Assembly (NCBI RefSeq): GCF_918698085.1
Contig: NZ_CAKKLP010000014.1
Span: 62,001-126,000, forward strand
Length of the DNA stretch: 64,000 bases
DNA from: Chryseobacterium sp. Bi04
Lineage (GTDB): Bacteria; Bacteroidota; Bacteroidia; Flavobacteriales; Weeksellaceae
Direction: 5' to 3'
The notes below the pieces were generated by a model, which saw only the letters and a program-made list of their open reading frames with translations, was not told the origin of the DNA and made no database searches. Each line of letters starts with the position of its first letter. Position 1 is the stretch's first letter. The position numbers were made by a program, and so were the translations under genes. This document shows, in pieces, positions 9,829-19,053 of this stretch.

Positions 9829-11121
9829 CTATAATCTTGAATCACATTCCTCCAGGATTCCTTTCACATCAAAGATCACCCCGTCCTCTTTCAAGTAATT
9901 TTTCAAATTCAGACCTTTGAACTGCTCGTGTGCTACAGTAAGGATAATTCCATCGTATTTTTCCTGTGGAATTTCGTTTACAATGCTTAAACCATATTCG
10001 TGCTCCACTTCAGCAGCGCTTGCCCAAGGGTCGTAAGTTGTTACCTGTAACGCGTAATCTTCAAGTCCTTGAATTACATCTACCGCTTTGGTATTACGTA
10101 CATCCGGACAGTTTTCTTTAAATGTTATTCCCAGGTTTAAAACTCTGGCACCATTAATATTAAGCTTCTTTTTGATCATAGTTTTCACCAACTGAGAAGC
10201 TACATACTGACCCATAGAATCATTAAGACGACGTCCTGCTAATATAATTTCAGGGTGATATCCATTTTCCTGTGCTTTCTGCGCCAGATAATAGGGATCA
10301 ACTCCGATGCAGTGACCGCCTACCAATCCCGGTTTGAAGGGTAGAAAGTTCCATTTGGTACCTGCTGCTTCCAATACAGCGTGAGTATCAATCCCTAAAA
10401 GGTTGAAAATTTTTGCCAGTTCATTCACAAAGGCGATATTAATATCTCTCTGTGAGTTTTCAATTACTTTAGCAGCCTCTGCTACTTTTATTGTTGGAGC
10501 AAGGTGGGTACCGGCAACAATTACAGATTTATATAAATTATCTACTATTTTTCCAATTTCAGGTGTAGAACCGGAAGTAACCTTTAATATTTTCTCTACG
10601 GTATGTTCTTTATCTCCCGGGTTAATACGCTCCGGTGAATACCCTGCAAAGAAGTCATGATTAAATTTCAATCCGGAAAATTTCTCTAACACAGGAATAC
10701 ATTCTTCCTCCGTAACTCCTGGATATACGGTAGATTCATAGATTACAATATCTCCTTTCGACAATACTTTAGCTACAGTTTCTGAAGATTTATATAGCGG
10801 TGTAAGGTCGGGACGATTATGCTTATCTACCGGTGTTGGTACCGTCACAATATAGATGTTGGCATCCTGAATATCCTTGATATCTGCAGAGCAGTACAAT
10901 CCTGTCTCAGCTGTCTGATCAAAAGGATTTTCTTTTTTTAATATCTCTTTTAATACTTCGTTTTCTACTTCTAAAGTACTGTCTACCCCTGTATTTAATT
11001 CCTCAATCCTTTTCTGATTGATATCGAAACCTACAACCGGATATTGGGTTGCAAATAACCGTGCTAAAGGTAAACCTACGTATCCTAATCCGATAACGGC
11101 AATTTTATATTGTTTTTCCAC
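9829..11121 (-). CDS. tviB: UDP-N-acetylhexosamine 6-dehydrogenase (TviB/WbpA type)
   Basis: A 430-aa nucleotide-sugar dehydrogenase. It has the N-terminal Rossmann motif VIGLGYVGLPLA (residues 8-19), the central domain with SPERINPGD (about 155-163), the catalytic cysteine in GGHCIGVDPYY (Cys271) and the C-terminal NAD/UDP-sugar domain with NLGITFKENCPDVRNTK. It oxidises C6 of UDP-GlcNAc or UDP-GalNAc to the uronic acid using two NAD+. Pairing with the C4-epimerase gene upstream is the arrangement seen in Vi antigen and WbpO/WbpP loci, so UDP-GalNAcA is the likely product. The symbol is by similarity of type. Confidence 0.93.
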   Translation of the reverse strand: MEKQYKIAVIGLGYVGLPLARLFATQYPVVGFDINQKRIEELNTGVDSTLEVENEVLKEILKKENPFDQTAETGLYCSADIKDIQDANIYIVTVPTPVDKHNRPDLTPLYKSSETVAKVLSKGDIVIYESTVYPGVTEEECIPVLEKFSGLKFNHDFFAGYSPERINPGDKEHTVEKILKVTSGSTPEIGKIVDNLYKSVIVAGTHLAPTIKVAEAAKVIENSQRDINIAFVNELAKIFNLLGIDTHAVLEAAGTKWNFLPFKPGLVGGHCIGVDPYYLAQKAQENGYHPEIILAGRRLNDSMGQYVASQLVKTMIKKKLNINGARVLNLGITFKENCPDVRNTKAVDVIQGLEDYALQVTTYDPWASAAEVEHEYGLSIVNEIPQEKYDGIILTVAHEQFKGLNLKNYLKEDGVIFDVKGILEECDSRL

Positions 11122-11142
11122 AAAGACTCGATTTAAAGTTGT

Positions 11143-12111
11143 TTATTTTAAATTTTCCCAATACCAGCTGATAGCTTCTTTTAGTCCCTTATCTATAGTA
11201 TGGGTAGGCTGGTATCCTAATAGTTTTTCTGCTTTTTCAACTGATGCTAATGAGTGCGGGATATCTCCTACACGGTTCGGGCCATAGTTTATTTCTACTT
11301 CAGCAATTTTCTCATCAAATTCACTTAGATATTTTTTAAGGTATCCCACCAGATCATTCAATGTTGTGCGGTCTCCTACTGCTGTATTATAAACCGTATT
11401 CACGGCTTCCAGATTCTCTGTAAGCATTGCCCGTTCATTCATCTGAATAACATTATCGATATAAGTAAAATCACGTGAATAGTCTCCTGTACCGTTAATT
11501 GTAGGGGATTCGTGATTGATTAGCTGCTTTACAAATAATGGAATAACTGCGGCGTAAGCCCCGTTCGGATCTTGTCTTCTTCCAAATACATTGAAATACC
11601 TTAACCCGATGCACTGCATTCCGTAAGTTTTTCCAAATACATCAGCATACAGTTCATTTACATATTTAGTAATGGCGTATGGTGATAACGGCTTTCCGAT
11701 TACATCTTCCACTTTGGGTAATGATGCAGAATCACCGTATGTAGATGATGAAGCAGCATATACAAAACGTTTCACATTGGCATCTCGCGCTGCAACAAGC
11801 ATATTTAAAAAACCTGTAACATTAACATCGTTACTTGTAATAGGATCTTTAATTGATCTTGGAACAGAACCTAATGCTGCCTGATGTAATATGTAATCTA
11901 CCTTTTCTACTGCCTTCCGACAAACTTCCAAATCACGTATATCTCCTTCAATGAGCTTATAGTTTGAGTTTTTAAGAAAAGGCTCAACATTATGACGGTG
12001 CCCTGTTGCAAAGTTATCTAAGCAGACCACATCATAGCCTTTATTTAAAAAATACTCCGTTAAGTTAGAACCAATAAAACCAGCTCCCCCTGTAATTAAA
12101 ATTTTATACAT
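11143..12111 (-). CDS. tviC: UDP-GlcNAc C4-epimerase (TviC/WbpP type SDR)
   Basis: A 322-aa extended SDR. It has the NAD site ITGGAGFIGSNL (residues 5-16), the SSSTYGD block (about 121-127) carrying the catalytic Ser/Thr, and YAITK (Tyr145, Lys149) as the catalytic pair. The GLRYFNVFGRRQDPNGAYAAVIPLF segment is typical of UDP-GlcNAc/UDP-Glc epimerases of the WbpP group. It would interconvert UDP-GlcNAc and UDP-GalNAc and feed the dehydrogenase 21 bp downstream. Confidence 0.9.
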   Translation of the reverse strand: MYKILITGGAGFIGSNLTEYFLNKGYDVVCLDNFATGHRHNVEPFLKNSNYKLIEGDIRDLEVCRKAVEKVDYILHQAALGSVPRSIKDPITSNDVNVTGFLNMLVAARDANVKRFVYAASSSTYGDSASLPKVEDVIGKPLSPYAITKYVNELYADVFGKTYGMQCIGLRYFNVFGRRQDPNGAYAAVIPLFVKQLINHESPTINGTGDYSRDFTYIDNVIQMNERAMLTENLEAVNTVYNTAVGDRTTLNDLVGYLKKYLSEFDEKIAEVEINYGPNRVGDIPHSLASVEKAEKLLGYQPTHTIDKGLKEAISWYWENLK

Positions 12112-12113
12112 TT

Positions 12114-14450
12114 CTATGATTTAAAAATTTTTTTCAACCAATTTTTTTTATCCTTGGTCTGGCTGTAGCCATATCCATAGCTATAATTATATCCATATCC
12201 TCCTGCACGTTTAGAAACATCATTAACGACAAAAGATACATTGGTCAGTTTAGAGTCTTTCACCAGATCGTTTGCAAAATCTATCAGGATATTTTTAGAT
12301 ACTGCAGATCTTACTACATAAAGCGTAGCGTCAGCAGTATCAGCAATACTAAGGGTATCCGAAACCAACATAAGTGGTGCAGAATCTATAACTATATATG
12401 CATACTGAGAAGCCATCTGCTCAATAAGTTTTTGGTACCTTCCATTGGAAAGCAATTCCTGAGGATTAGGAGGAATAGCTCCTGCATAAATAACATCACA
12501 GAAAGGATTGGTGGTGGATGTATGGATAAGCTCCTCTACATTCACTGACTCATCATACAAATACTCTGTAAGACCTTTTCTTTTAGTAGGTTCACTGTCA
12601 TATCGCTGAATCTGGGGATTACGGATATCTGAACCAATCAGAAGACTTCTGCCGTTTTTATTGGCTAATGTAAGGGCCAGATTTACCGACACCAGGGTCT
12701 TCCCTTCTCCTTTTACCGATGAGGTTACCATAATTATTTTGGCAGAGTCTTTTACCGGCAAAACAAATTTAAGATTGGAAACAAGTACCCTGAAGGCTTC
12801 CGCCAACTCTGTAAAGTCATTCTTCTGTACTAAATGGTTTTCGTTATCTTTAAGCGAAGGTATATCAACCAGTACCCCTAGTCCGGAACGCTCCTTAATA
12901 TCATCTCTCGAATAAATCTTATCATCCAAGCTGAACAATAAATAGAAAATAGCAAAAGGAACTAATAATCCCAGAAAAAATGCCCCTAACAGAATAATAT
13001 TTTTCTTAGGGAAAACCGGAATTTCCTCAGTAAATGCAGGATTCACAATTTTAGCCTTCGGTACATTTACTGATAAATTGATGGCATTTTCCTCTCTTTT
13101 TTGCAGAAGAAATAAAAACAGCTGCTCTTTAAGGTTCTGCTGGCGTTCTATTCCTCTGTAAATTTTGGATTGACCGGGAACCTTTTCTATAGCACTCTTG
13201 CTTGTGGTAATCTGATTCTGCAATTGGGAGATACCCGCCTGTACACTTACCTTCTGCTCGCGAATATTGTCCCGGATTATATCTTTTAAAGCAGCAATCT
13301 CCCTGTTCATTTCTATTACTGCAGGGTTTTCATTGGTTGCCTGTTTAAGGGTTTTATTTCTACTGATGAGAAGTGAATTATACTGGGAAATAGATTGCTC
13401 CAACGAAGGGCTTAATCCTAAATTGGATGGCATAAGCTGATTGTTACTTTTTGAAGCTTCTGCAGTAAGAGAATTCAGAAGATCAAGCTGCGTCTGCTGA
13501 AGAAGAAGAGCCTTGGTGTTATCACTTGTATTCTGAAGAGCCAACTCAGCCTGTGCCTGCAAGTCAACAATATGATTACGATTTTGGAAATCTTCTTTCT
13601 GATTTTCCACCCCGGAAAGATCTTTTGTAATTACTTCCAGTCTTTTATCAATAAACTCCTGAGTATTCTGAGCCTGCAAGTTTTTATCTCTCTGACCATC
13701 CAGGTTATACTGTTTTGTCACTTCATTAAGAATAGCTTCTGACTTTTCAGGCAGGGAGCCTATTAGACTGATTTCCATTAACATAGCTTTTTCCTCCGGT
13801 AAACTTACCCGTACTGTTTTTTCAAGTTTTTTTACCTTTTCAATAGGGTTCCAAAAAATAACCTTATATTCAGATTTAATGTCAACAGAAGAATTTCTTT
13901 GAAATATCACTGTTCCAAAATCCACTTGTACAGGAATATTGAATTTACCTACAATATCTTTTTTCTTTTGGCTATGAAGGGTAAACTGGTCTCCTTTTAT
14001 ATCAGTTAAGGTATATGCAGAGGATACAAAGTTTTCTTTAGTATAAGCTAATATTTTTGCGGTAATAGGAGCTTTGGTAAACAGCTGTGAATCTTTAATT
14101 TCTCCAGTGTTGAAATATTCAACATTGAGGTTAAGATTTTCAACCACCTGTATAAGGATAGGCCTCGAGTTCACTACTGCTGCTTCACTTTTCAGTTCAT
14201 CTGCGTTCCCAAGACCAATTCCGAGATTATTAAGGTCAGACAAAGCTGAGGAAAGGTCATTTTGTTTTTTATCAAATTTAAGGGTTGTTTTGGACTGATA
14301 TTGAGGTACACTATACCTAAGGTAAATAAAAGCAACGATTACAAATAACAGAACAGAGGCAACAAACCATGGCCATTTGTAAAGGTATTTAGAAATAGTC
14401 TTTTTTATATTGAATTTTTCTTGTTTTGCCTGAAATTCCATCTGCTGCAT
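12114..14450 (-). CDS. wzc: Wzc-type chain-length regulator with tyrosine autokinase domain
   Basis: A 778-aa inner-membrane co-polymerase. A first membrane helix (about 30-48) precedes a long periplasmic part with coiled coil (about 255-440). A second helix (about 484-507) leads into a cytosolic BY-kinase with Walker A SSVKGEGKT (about 578-586), Walker A' LLIGSDIRNPQ and Walker B IVIDSAP. The usual first Asp of Walker A' is Gly, as in other Bacteroidota enzymes. The tail GYGYNYSYGYGYS holds six tyrosines for autophosphorylation. It works with Wza to control chain length and export. No cognate phosphatase is present in the window. Confidence 0.95.
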   Translation of the reverse strand: MQQMEFQAKQEKFNIKKTISKYLYKWPWFVASVLLFVIVAFIYLRYSVPQYQSKTTLKFDKKQNDLSSALSDLNNLGIGLGNADELKSEAAVVNSRPILIQVVENLNLNVEYFNTGEIKDSQLFTKAPITAKILAYTKENFVSSAYTLTDIKGDQFTLHSQKKKDIVGKFNIPVQVDFGTVIFQRNSSVDIKSEYKVIFWNPIEKVKKLEKTVRVSLPEEKAMLMEISLIGSLPEKSEAILNEVTKQYNLDGQRDKNLQAQNTQEFIDKRLEVITKDLSGVENQKEDFQNRNHIVDLQAQAELALQNTSDNTKALLLQQTQLDLLNSLTAEASKSNNQLMPSNLGLSPSLEQSISQYNSLLISRNKTLKQATNENPAVIEMNREIAALKDIIRDNIREQKVSVQAGISQLQNQITTSKSAIEKVPGQSKIYRGIERQQNLKEQLFLFLLQKREENAINLSVNVPKAKIVNPAFTEEIPVFPKKNIILLGAFFLGLLVPFAIFYLLFSLDDKIYSRDDIKERSGLGVLVDIPSLKDNENHLVQKNDFTELAEAFRVLVSNLKFVLPVKDSAKIIMVTSSVKGEGKTLVSVNLALTLANKNGRSLLIGSDIRNPQIQRYDSEPTKRKGLTEYLYDESVNVEELIHTSTTNPFCDVIYAGAIPPNPQELLSNGRYQKLIEQMASQYAYIVIDSAPLMLVSDTLSIADTADATLYVVRSAVSKNILIDFANDLVKDSKLTNVSFVVNDVSKRAGGYGYNYSYGYGYSQTKDKKNWLKKIFKS

Positions 14451-14452
14451 AT

Positions 14453-15241
14453 CTATCGTGTTAAAGCAATAATAAGAGTACCTGCCGTTAGTAAAGCACC
14501 AATAATCTGGAAGGTAAGGGCTCTGTTCGGGTTAGTATTGGCCTGAACCTGTTTATTTTTATCCGGCTGTACATATAATATGTCGTTTTGCTTCATATAG
14601 TAGTACGGTGAATTCACAATATCGGATCTGCTAAGGTCAACATTCACAATCTGGTCTACCCCATCATCACCTGTACGGATAAGCTTCACATTCGTACGGT
14701 CTCCAAAATCTGTCATATCGCCGGCAAGACCTAATGCCTGAAAGACATTAATCTTTTGTGAAACACTTTCTTTCTGGCCAGGGTTTTTCACTTCCCCTAA
14801 AACGCTTACGTTAAAATTTTTCAGAGTAATAGATACCATTGGATCTGTAAGGTATCTCTTGAGGCGGGATTCCAGCTCTTGTTTAAGCTGTACCTGAGTC
14901 ATTCCTTTAGTATACACATTCCCTAATACCGGAAAAGAGATATACCCTTCTTCATTTACTAAATATTCACTTGGCTGTACATATTGATTGATTCCGGTAT
15001 TTCCTTCACTACCTACCTTATTTACCGTATTAAGATTGAAAGGTTTTACAGCTGTTTCATCAAGTGCAGTAACAAGAATAAGAAGAACATCCCCTTCCTG
15101 AATATGCAGTCCCTGAAATTTTGCTCTGGTAACTTCCTCTTCCATGTTATGCTTTGACATGTATACCATATTCTGTTTCGGCTTACATGATAGTAAAATA
15201 ACCGACAACAGCACTAGATACGTAATAATAGTTCTCTTCAT
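14453..15241 (-). CDS. wza: Outer-membrane polysaccharide export lipoprotein (Wza-like)
   Basis: I place the start at the ATG at 15241 because it gives a proper lipoprotein signal (VLLSVILLSC); an earlier in-frame ATG at 15343 would add 34 residues with no signal-like character. The 262-aa product has the poly-export domain (GDVLLILVTALDETAV; YLVNEEGYISFPVLG) and a SLBB domain (VSVLGEVKNPGQ onward). It ends in a hydrophobic segment near the C-terminus (RALTFQIIGALLTAGTLIIAL). It forms the export channel for the capsule. It lies 2 bp from wzc. Confidence 0.92.
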   Translation of the reverse strand: MKRTIITYLVLLSVILLSCKPKQNMVYMSKHNMEEEVTRAKFQGLHIQEGDVLLILVTALDETAVKPFNLNTVNKVGSEGNTGINQYVQPSEYLVNEEGYISFPVLGNVYTKGMTQVQLKQELESRLKRYLTDPMVSITLKNFNVSVLGEVKNPGQKESVSQKINVFQALGLAGDMTDFGDRTNVKLIRTGDDGVDQIVNVDLSRSDIVNSPYYYMKQNDILYVQPDKNKQVQANTNPNRALTFQIIGALLTAGTLIIALTR

Positions 15242-15428
15242 ATATTTTTTTAGTCTATTGGTGTTAATGCTCAATTTCTCTAGAATACGTATTTGTATTG
15301 CAGTGAAGCGAGCTACGTATACTTTAATACAAATCAATTTCACTTTTTTGTGATTTTTTCAATGTATTATGTTGTTTTTTAGATTAATTCTTCTCGATGC
15401 AATTTCCGTTCCGATTAAGGTAATTTAG

Positions 15429-15436
15429 CAAAAATA
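15429..15436 (-). promoter_or_regulatory. Candidate Bacteroidota -7 box upstream of wza
   Basis: TATTTTTG on the minus strand matches the TAnnTTTG -7 consensus and lies about 190 bp before the chosen wza start. No clear TTG -33 element is at the right spacing, so this is weak. Confidence 0.3.
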
Positions 15437-15477
15437 ATTGCTTATTTTTTTGTTATTTACACATTTATTACACTATG

Positions 15478-17391
15478 TCACTGATATACTTCATATTCCG
15501 GTGTTTTATCTAATATTTCAAATTCAGAGTTATTACTTATAAATTCCGGTACAATGATCTTTAAAATCTTAACCACCTGTAACCCATCTTTTTTTATAGC
15601 TGATCTCATAATCTGCTTGCATAAAATTTCTATATCTCCAAACTCCATTACCGGATCTTTTGATATCATAATTTTCTCATGATGCGTAGGAATAGTAGTG
15701 GAATTATCCGTTAAAAGTTCCTCATATAACTTTTCACCAGGCCTTAAACCGATAAAGTCAATTTCAATATCAACATTTGGTGTGTATCCTGATAATTTGA
15801 TCATCCTTTTTGCCAGATCAAGAATTTTAATAGGCTTACCCATATCAAAAACATAAATTTCACCTCCATTTCCCATTGTTCCTGCCTGAAGCACCAATTC
15901 ACAAGCCTCAGGAATCGTCATAAAATAGCGGATGATATCGGGATGGGTAATGGTAACCGGACCTCCCTTTTCAATTTGTTTTCTGAAATGTGGGATGACA
16001 GATCCATTAGAACCCAGTACATTTCCAAAGCGGGTTGTAATAAATTTGGTTGTATTATCAGGCGTATTTTGCAAAGACTGCACAAAAAGCTCAGCAGCTC
16101 TTTTTGACGCTCCCATTACATTAGTAGGATTTACAGCCTTATCCGTAGATACCATCACAAAACGATCAACATTATATTGTCTGGATAGCAACGCCAGGTT
16201 TTTAGTCCCTCCGATATTTACAAAAATAGCTTCGTGTGGATTATCTTCTATTAAAGGAACGTGTTTATAAGCTGCCGCATGATACACTATTGAAAACTGG
16301 TAATCGTCAAATAGTTTTTCCAGTCTGTAGAGGTTGGAAATATCTGCCAGTACAAATTTGAATTTTTGATTGGGAAATCTATCCAGTAATTCAAGCTTCA
16401 GCTCATGCAAAGGCGATTCTGCCTGATCCACAACAACAATAAGTGAAGACCCCAGCTGAGCAACCTGTCTTACAATTTCGCTTCCAATAGACCCTGCTCC
16501 TCCAGTAACCAAAATACTTTTATTAAAATGACGGCTTTTTACCTCTTCACTTTCTATTTTTATTGGGGTACGGTCTAACAAATCTTCAATCTGAAGAGGA
16601 CGAATTCCCCCGATAATCCCATCTTCCTTCGTTTTGTTTACTTTAGGTGCTTTGAGTACCTTCCATCCATTGTCTAATGCAAAAGCCGTCCATTCTTCCA
16701 TCTTAGGTCTGGACATTGTCTCGTTGATTAAAACTGCATCAAACTGACGCAGCACATGATCATTTTTAAGAAGCTTCTTTTTATTATAAATTTTATGCCC
16801 CAGCAACATTGCTTTTTTAGAGTCTGATCTGGCACTGAGAAATCCTGCCAGCTGATAAGGATGATCCGGATTATGAATAATAGCATTCGCCAGTGAAACA
16901 GATTCACCTTCTATTCCTATAACAGCAATTCTTATTTTGGATGAATCTTTCCTGGAATCCATAAGCAACTTAAAAAGCTGTTTGGTAACCATTCTGAAAA
17001 AGAACATCAAAAAAGTAGAAATAAAGAAAAATAAAAAAAGAACAGGATACAGATATACCGCTTTTCCCAGTATAAGTTCTGATATAAAATTCAACCCCAG
17101 CAAAACAATAAGCGTGCTGCCTGAAGCCCATACAATTTTGAAAAAATCAAAAAAGGTAGAATACCGTATAATCCCTGCATATGTTTTGAATAAAAACATA
17201 AAGAAAACATTGACTGCGATAATAACAAAAACCTTTTCATTGAAATATTCAATAAAATTAATCTTTACCTGAAGGTTTTTTAAAAACAGATATGAAATTA
17301 AAATTGAAAAAGAAAAAATCGAAATATCAATAAAAAAAACCAGCCATCTAGGTAAATACCTTAACTCTTTGATCCTGAAAACATTCCCCAT
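15478..17391 (-). CDS. Membrane-bound UDP-HexNAc 4,6-dehydratase (CapD/WbpM/PglF type)
   Basis: A 637-aa protein with four N-terminal membrane helices, a CoA-binding-like Rossmann domain and a C-terminal SDR domain with NAD motif VTGGAGSIGSE (about 293-303). The usual catalytic Tyr of the YxxxK pair is Met in NVMGASKR (Met426, Lys430), the signature of the WbpM/PglF subgroup. It converts UDP-GlcNAc to UDP-4-keto-6-deoxy-GlcNAc. It heads the capsule locus, and with PglC- and PglD-like genes at the other end it suggests a bacillosamine-type or other 6-deoxy amino sugar. Confidence 0.93.
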   Translation of the reverse strand: MGNVFRIKELRYLPRWLVFFIDISIFSFSILISYLFLKNLQVKINFIEYFNEKVFVIIAVNVFFMFLFKTYAGIIRYSTFFDFFKIVWASGSTLIVLLGLNFISELILGKAVYLYPVLFLFFFISTFLMFFFRMVTKQLFKLLMDSRKDSSKIRIAVIGIEGESVSLANAIIHNPDHPYQLAGFLSARSDSKKAMLLGHKIYNKKKLLKNDHVLRQFDAVLINETMSRPKMEEWTAFALDNGWKVLKAPKVNKTKEDGIIGGIRPLQIEDLLDRTPIKIESEEVKSRHFNKSILVTGGAGSIGSEIVRQVAQLGSSLIVVVDQAESPLHELKLELLDRFPNQKFKFVLADISNLYRLEKLFDDYQFSIVYHAAAYKHVPLIEDNPHEAIFVNIGGTKNLALLSRQYNVDRFVMVSTDKAVNPTNVMGASKRAAELFVQSLQNTPDNTTKFITTRFGNVLGSNGSVIPHFRKQIEKGGPVTITHPDIIRYFMTIPEACELVLQAGTMGNGGEIYVFDMGKPIKILDLAKRMIKLSGYTPNVDIEIDFIGLRPGEKLYEELLTDNSTTIPTHHEKIMISKDPVMEFGDIEILCKQIMRSAIKKDGLQVVKILKIIVPEFISNNSEFEILDKTPEYEVYQ

Positions 17392-17462
17392 ATTAAAAAA
17401 ATAGAACTAAAAAGTATTAAAACTTTATTTAATTCAACATTTGGTGTCTTTTTTTTTCAAAG

Positions 17463-17470
17463 CAAATGTA
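17463..17470 (-). promoter_or_regulatory. Candidate -7 box for the capsule locus
   Basis: TACATTTG on the minus strand is a full match to TAnnTTTG, 72 bp upstream of the dehydratase ATG. No TTG lies 17-23 bp further upstream, so support is partial. Confidence 0.4.
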
Positions 17471-18081
17471 ACAAATTATTATTTACATTTTCATTACCAT
17501 AGATCAATTTTTGTTCACAAAAAAATAATATATTCACTATATACTTTAAACTGAATCATATATGTTTTTATTATTTTAAAAATTTAACAAATTTCATAAA
17601 TATCTAAAAAAAATGTTAAAAAAAGTAGAGATATACTATCGCTAAAATCAGCTAAACACCTTCCAATACAAGAAAATTTACGCTTAAAAATTTTGTGTTA
17701 TGAATAATTTTATTAAGATTCAGACAGGTCCAAAAACTTAATTATTCACAATAGGCAGAAGATATTATAATTTAATAAATAATAAAATTAGTTATTCATT
17801 AAAAACAGATTAATCAATTAGCCCATTTAACAATAAAAATTAAACAAGGCTTAAATAAAGCTTAAAAAAAAATTAAAAGATCAAATTTTGTATTTTTTGA
17901 ACTGTATTTATAAGGTTTTTACAATCCAATTTTTTTAATATTCCCAATTTATCCCGATAATTTTTTTACCGAATATATTTTATATTTATTAACTGTTTGA
18001 AAAAGGGAAAGTCTTCAAAAACAGGGAAGTTTACCCCACCACCATTTTCTGCTCTTTTTAATTTCTTACAATACTCTACTC

Positions 18082-18127
18082 ATGTATGTTGAGGAGAATT
18101 ATATTTATAAATTCTCTCAACATACAT
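18082..18127. terminator. Long hairpin downstream of the RiPP operon
   Basis: Arms of 19 and 18 nt (ATGTATGTTGAGGAGAATT against its complement, one bulged G) flank a 9-nt AT loop. It lies about 105 bp past the GLPGLI stop, where transcript end or stabilisation would be expected. No T-tract follows on the minus strand, so it may be a 3' end-protecting structure rather than a classic terminator. Confidence 0.5.
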
Positions 18128-18231
18128 TCGGGAAAAATTTGTGTTTTTAGACAATTTAAAACACTGTCTATTTACAGGATTTCAAAAATGACATAATATG
18201 AAACTTTCCCCATAATTAGTATAAAGCAATC

Positions 18232-19053
18232 CTATGGATATTTTACGGCATCTGACAGCTCAATAGGGTTATTATTTTGTTTTATTACTTCCTGTTTATT
18301 TTTCGCTAATTCGTTCCAATTAACATTTTTAACTTCATTCCCTTTCTCATCAACAAAATTCATTTTTATTTTCCCCATTTTGGCTTCTTTGTAAGGATCA
18401 AGATAATTATTTAAATATATTTTATTAAGTTGATCCCCATTAACCTTTATAATATTATGATTTCTGAAATTGACTCCATCATATGGGTCAAAAAAGCTTT
18501 TAAATAATTTATTTAAAAAAAAGTCATAGTTACCTTTATCATCATACATCCAAATAATTAAACCCGGTAACCCTTTAAATAAAAAAGGACCTTCAGAAAT
18601 AGGGATATCTTGCGTAAACCAAGCTGTCCATTGTCTGTTTTTATATTTCAATGTTGCTTCCTGGCATTCATATTCTCCTATCTTTTTTTTACCTGAAGCT
18701 ATTTTCCACTCTAACTGAGGTACCTCAGTTGTTACTTCGTAAACATCTACGAGTAAACGATAATATTTTTTTAAAGTGTTATTGTTTTTAACAACAGCAT
18801 TATTAAAATTTATAGAAAAAGATTGGGGGTTTGCTCCACTATTTCTAATTGAATCGCTCTTATATAGGTTCTCTGCATAAAAACGAGACGAATTTGTGTC
18901 ATAAATATCTAAAAACATGATGCTTTCTTTAGTTGCAGTTTGAGTAGAATCAGGTCTATATTTCATCTGATATGTTACTCTTATCTTTTGAGCTGCGAGC
19001 AATTGAATGGTAAAGGCTAAAAATAAAGTATTAGTTAATGTTTTCAAGTTCAT
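18232..19053 (-). CDS. GLPGLI family protein of the RiPP operon
   Basis: The start at 19053 gives a signal peptide (MNLKTLTNTLFLAFTIQLLAA); an in-frame ATG at 19068 would add five residues ahead of it. The mature part is about 250 aa and contains the family-defining GLPGLI motif near residue 170, in the context GPFLFKGLPGLIIWMYDD. The family is Bacteroidota-specific, exported and of unknown biochemical role, and is often encoded beside grasp-with-spasm RiPP genes. The gene start lies inside the end of the SPASM gene (23 bp overlap), so the two are translationally coupled. It is the last gene of the operon. Confidence 0.88.
   Translation of the reverse strand: MNLKTLTNTLFLAFTIQLLAAQKIRVTYQMKYRPDSTQTATKESIMFLDIYDTNSSRFYAENLYKSDSIRNSGANPQSFSINFNNAVVKNNNTLKKYYRLLVDVYEVTTEVPQLEWKIASGKKKIGEYECQEATLKYKNRQWTAWFTQDIPISEGPFLFKGLPGLIIWMYDDKGNYDFFLNKLFKSFFDPYDGVNFRNHNIIKVNGDQLNKIYLNNYLDPYKEAKMGKIKMNFVDEKGNEVKNVNWNELAKNKQEVIKQNNNPIELSDAVKYP

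Larger units (their letters stand above)
17392..18231. other. 840-bp AT-rich intergenic region
   Basis: No convincing ORF lies between the head of the capsule locus and the end of the RiPP operon. The stretch is dominated by A and T runs. It contains a TACATTTG box (minus strand, 17463-17470), a possible promoter element 72 bp before the capsule dehydratase, and a long hairpin at 18082-18127. Confidence 0.7.
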
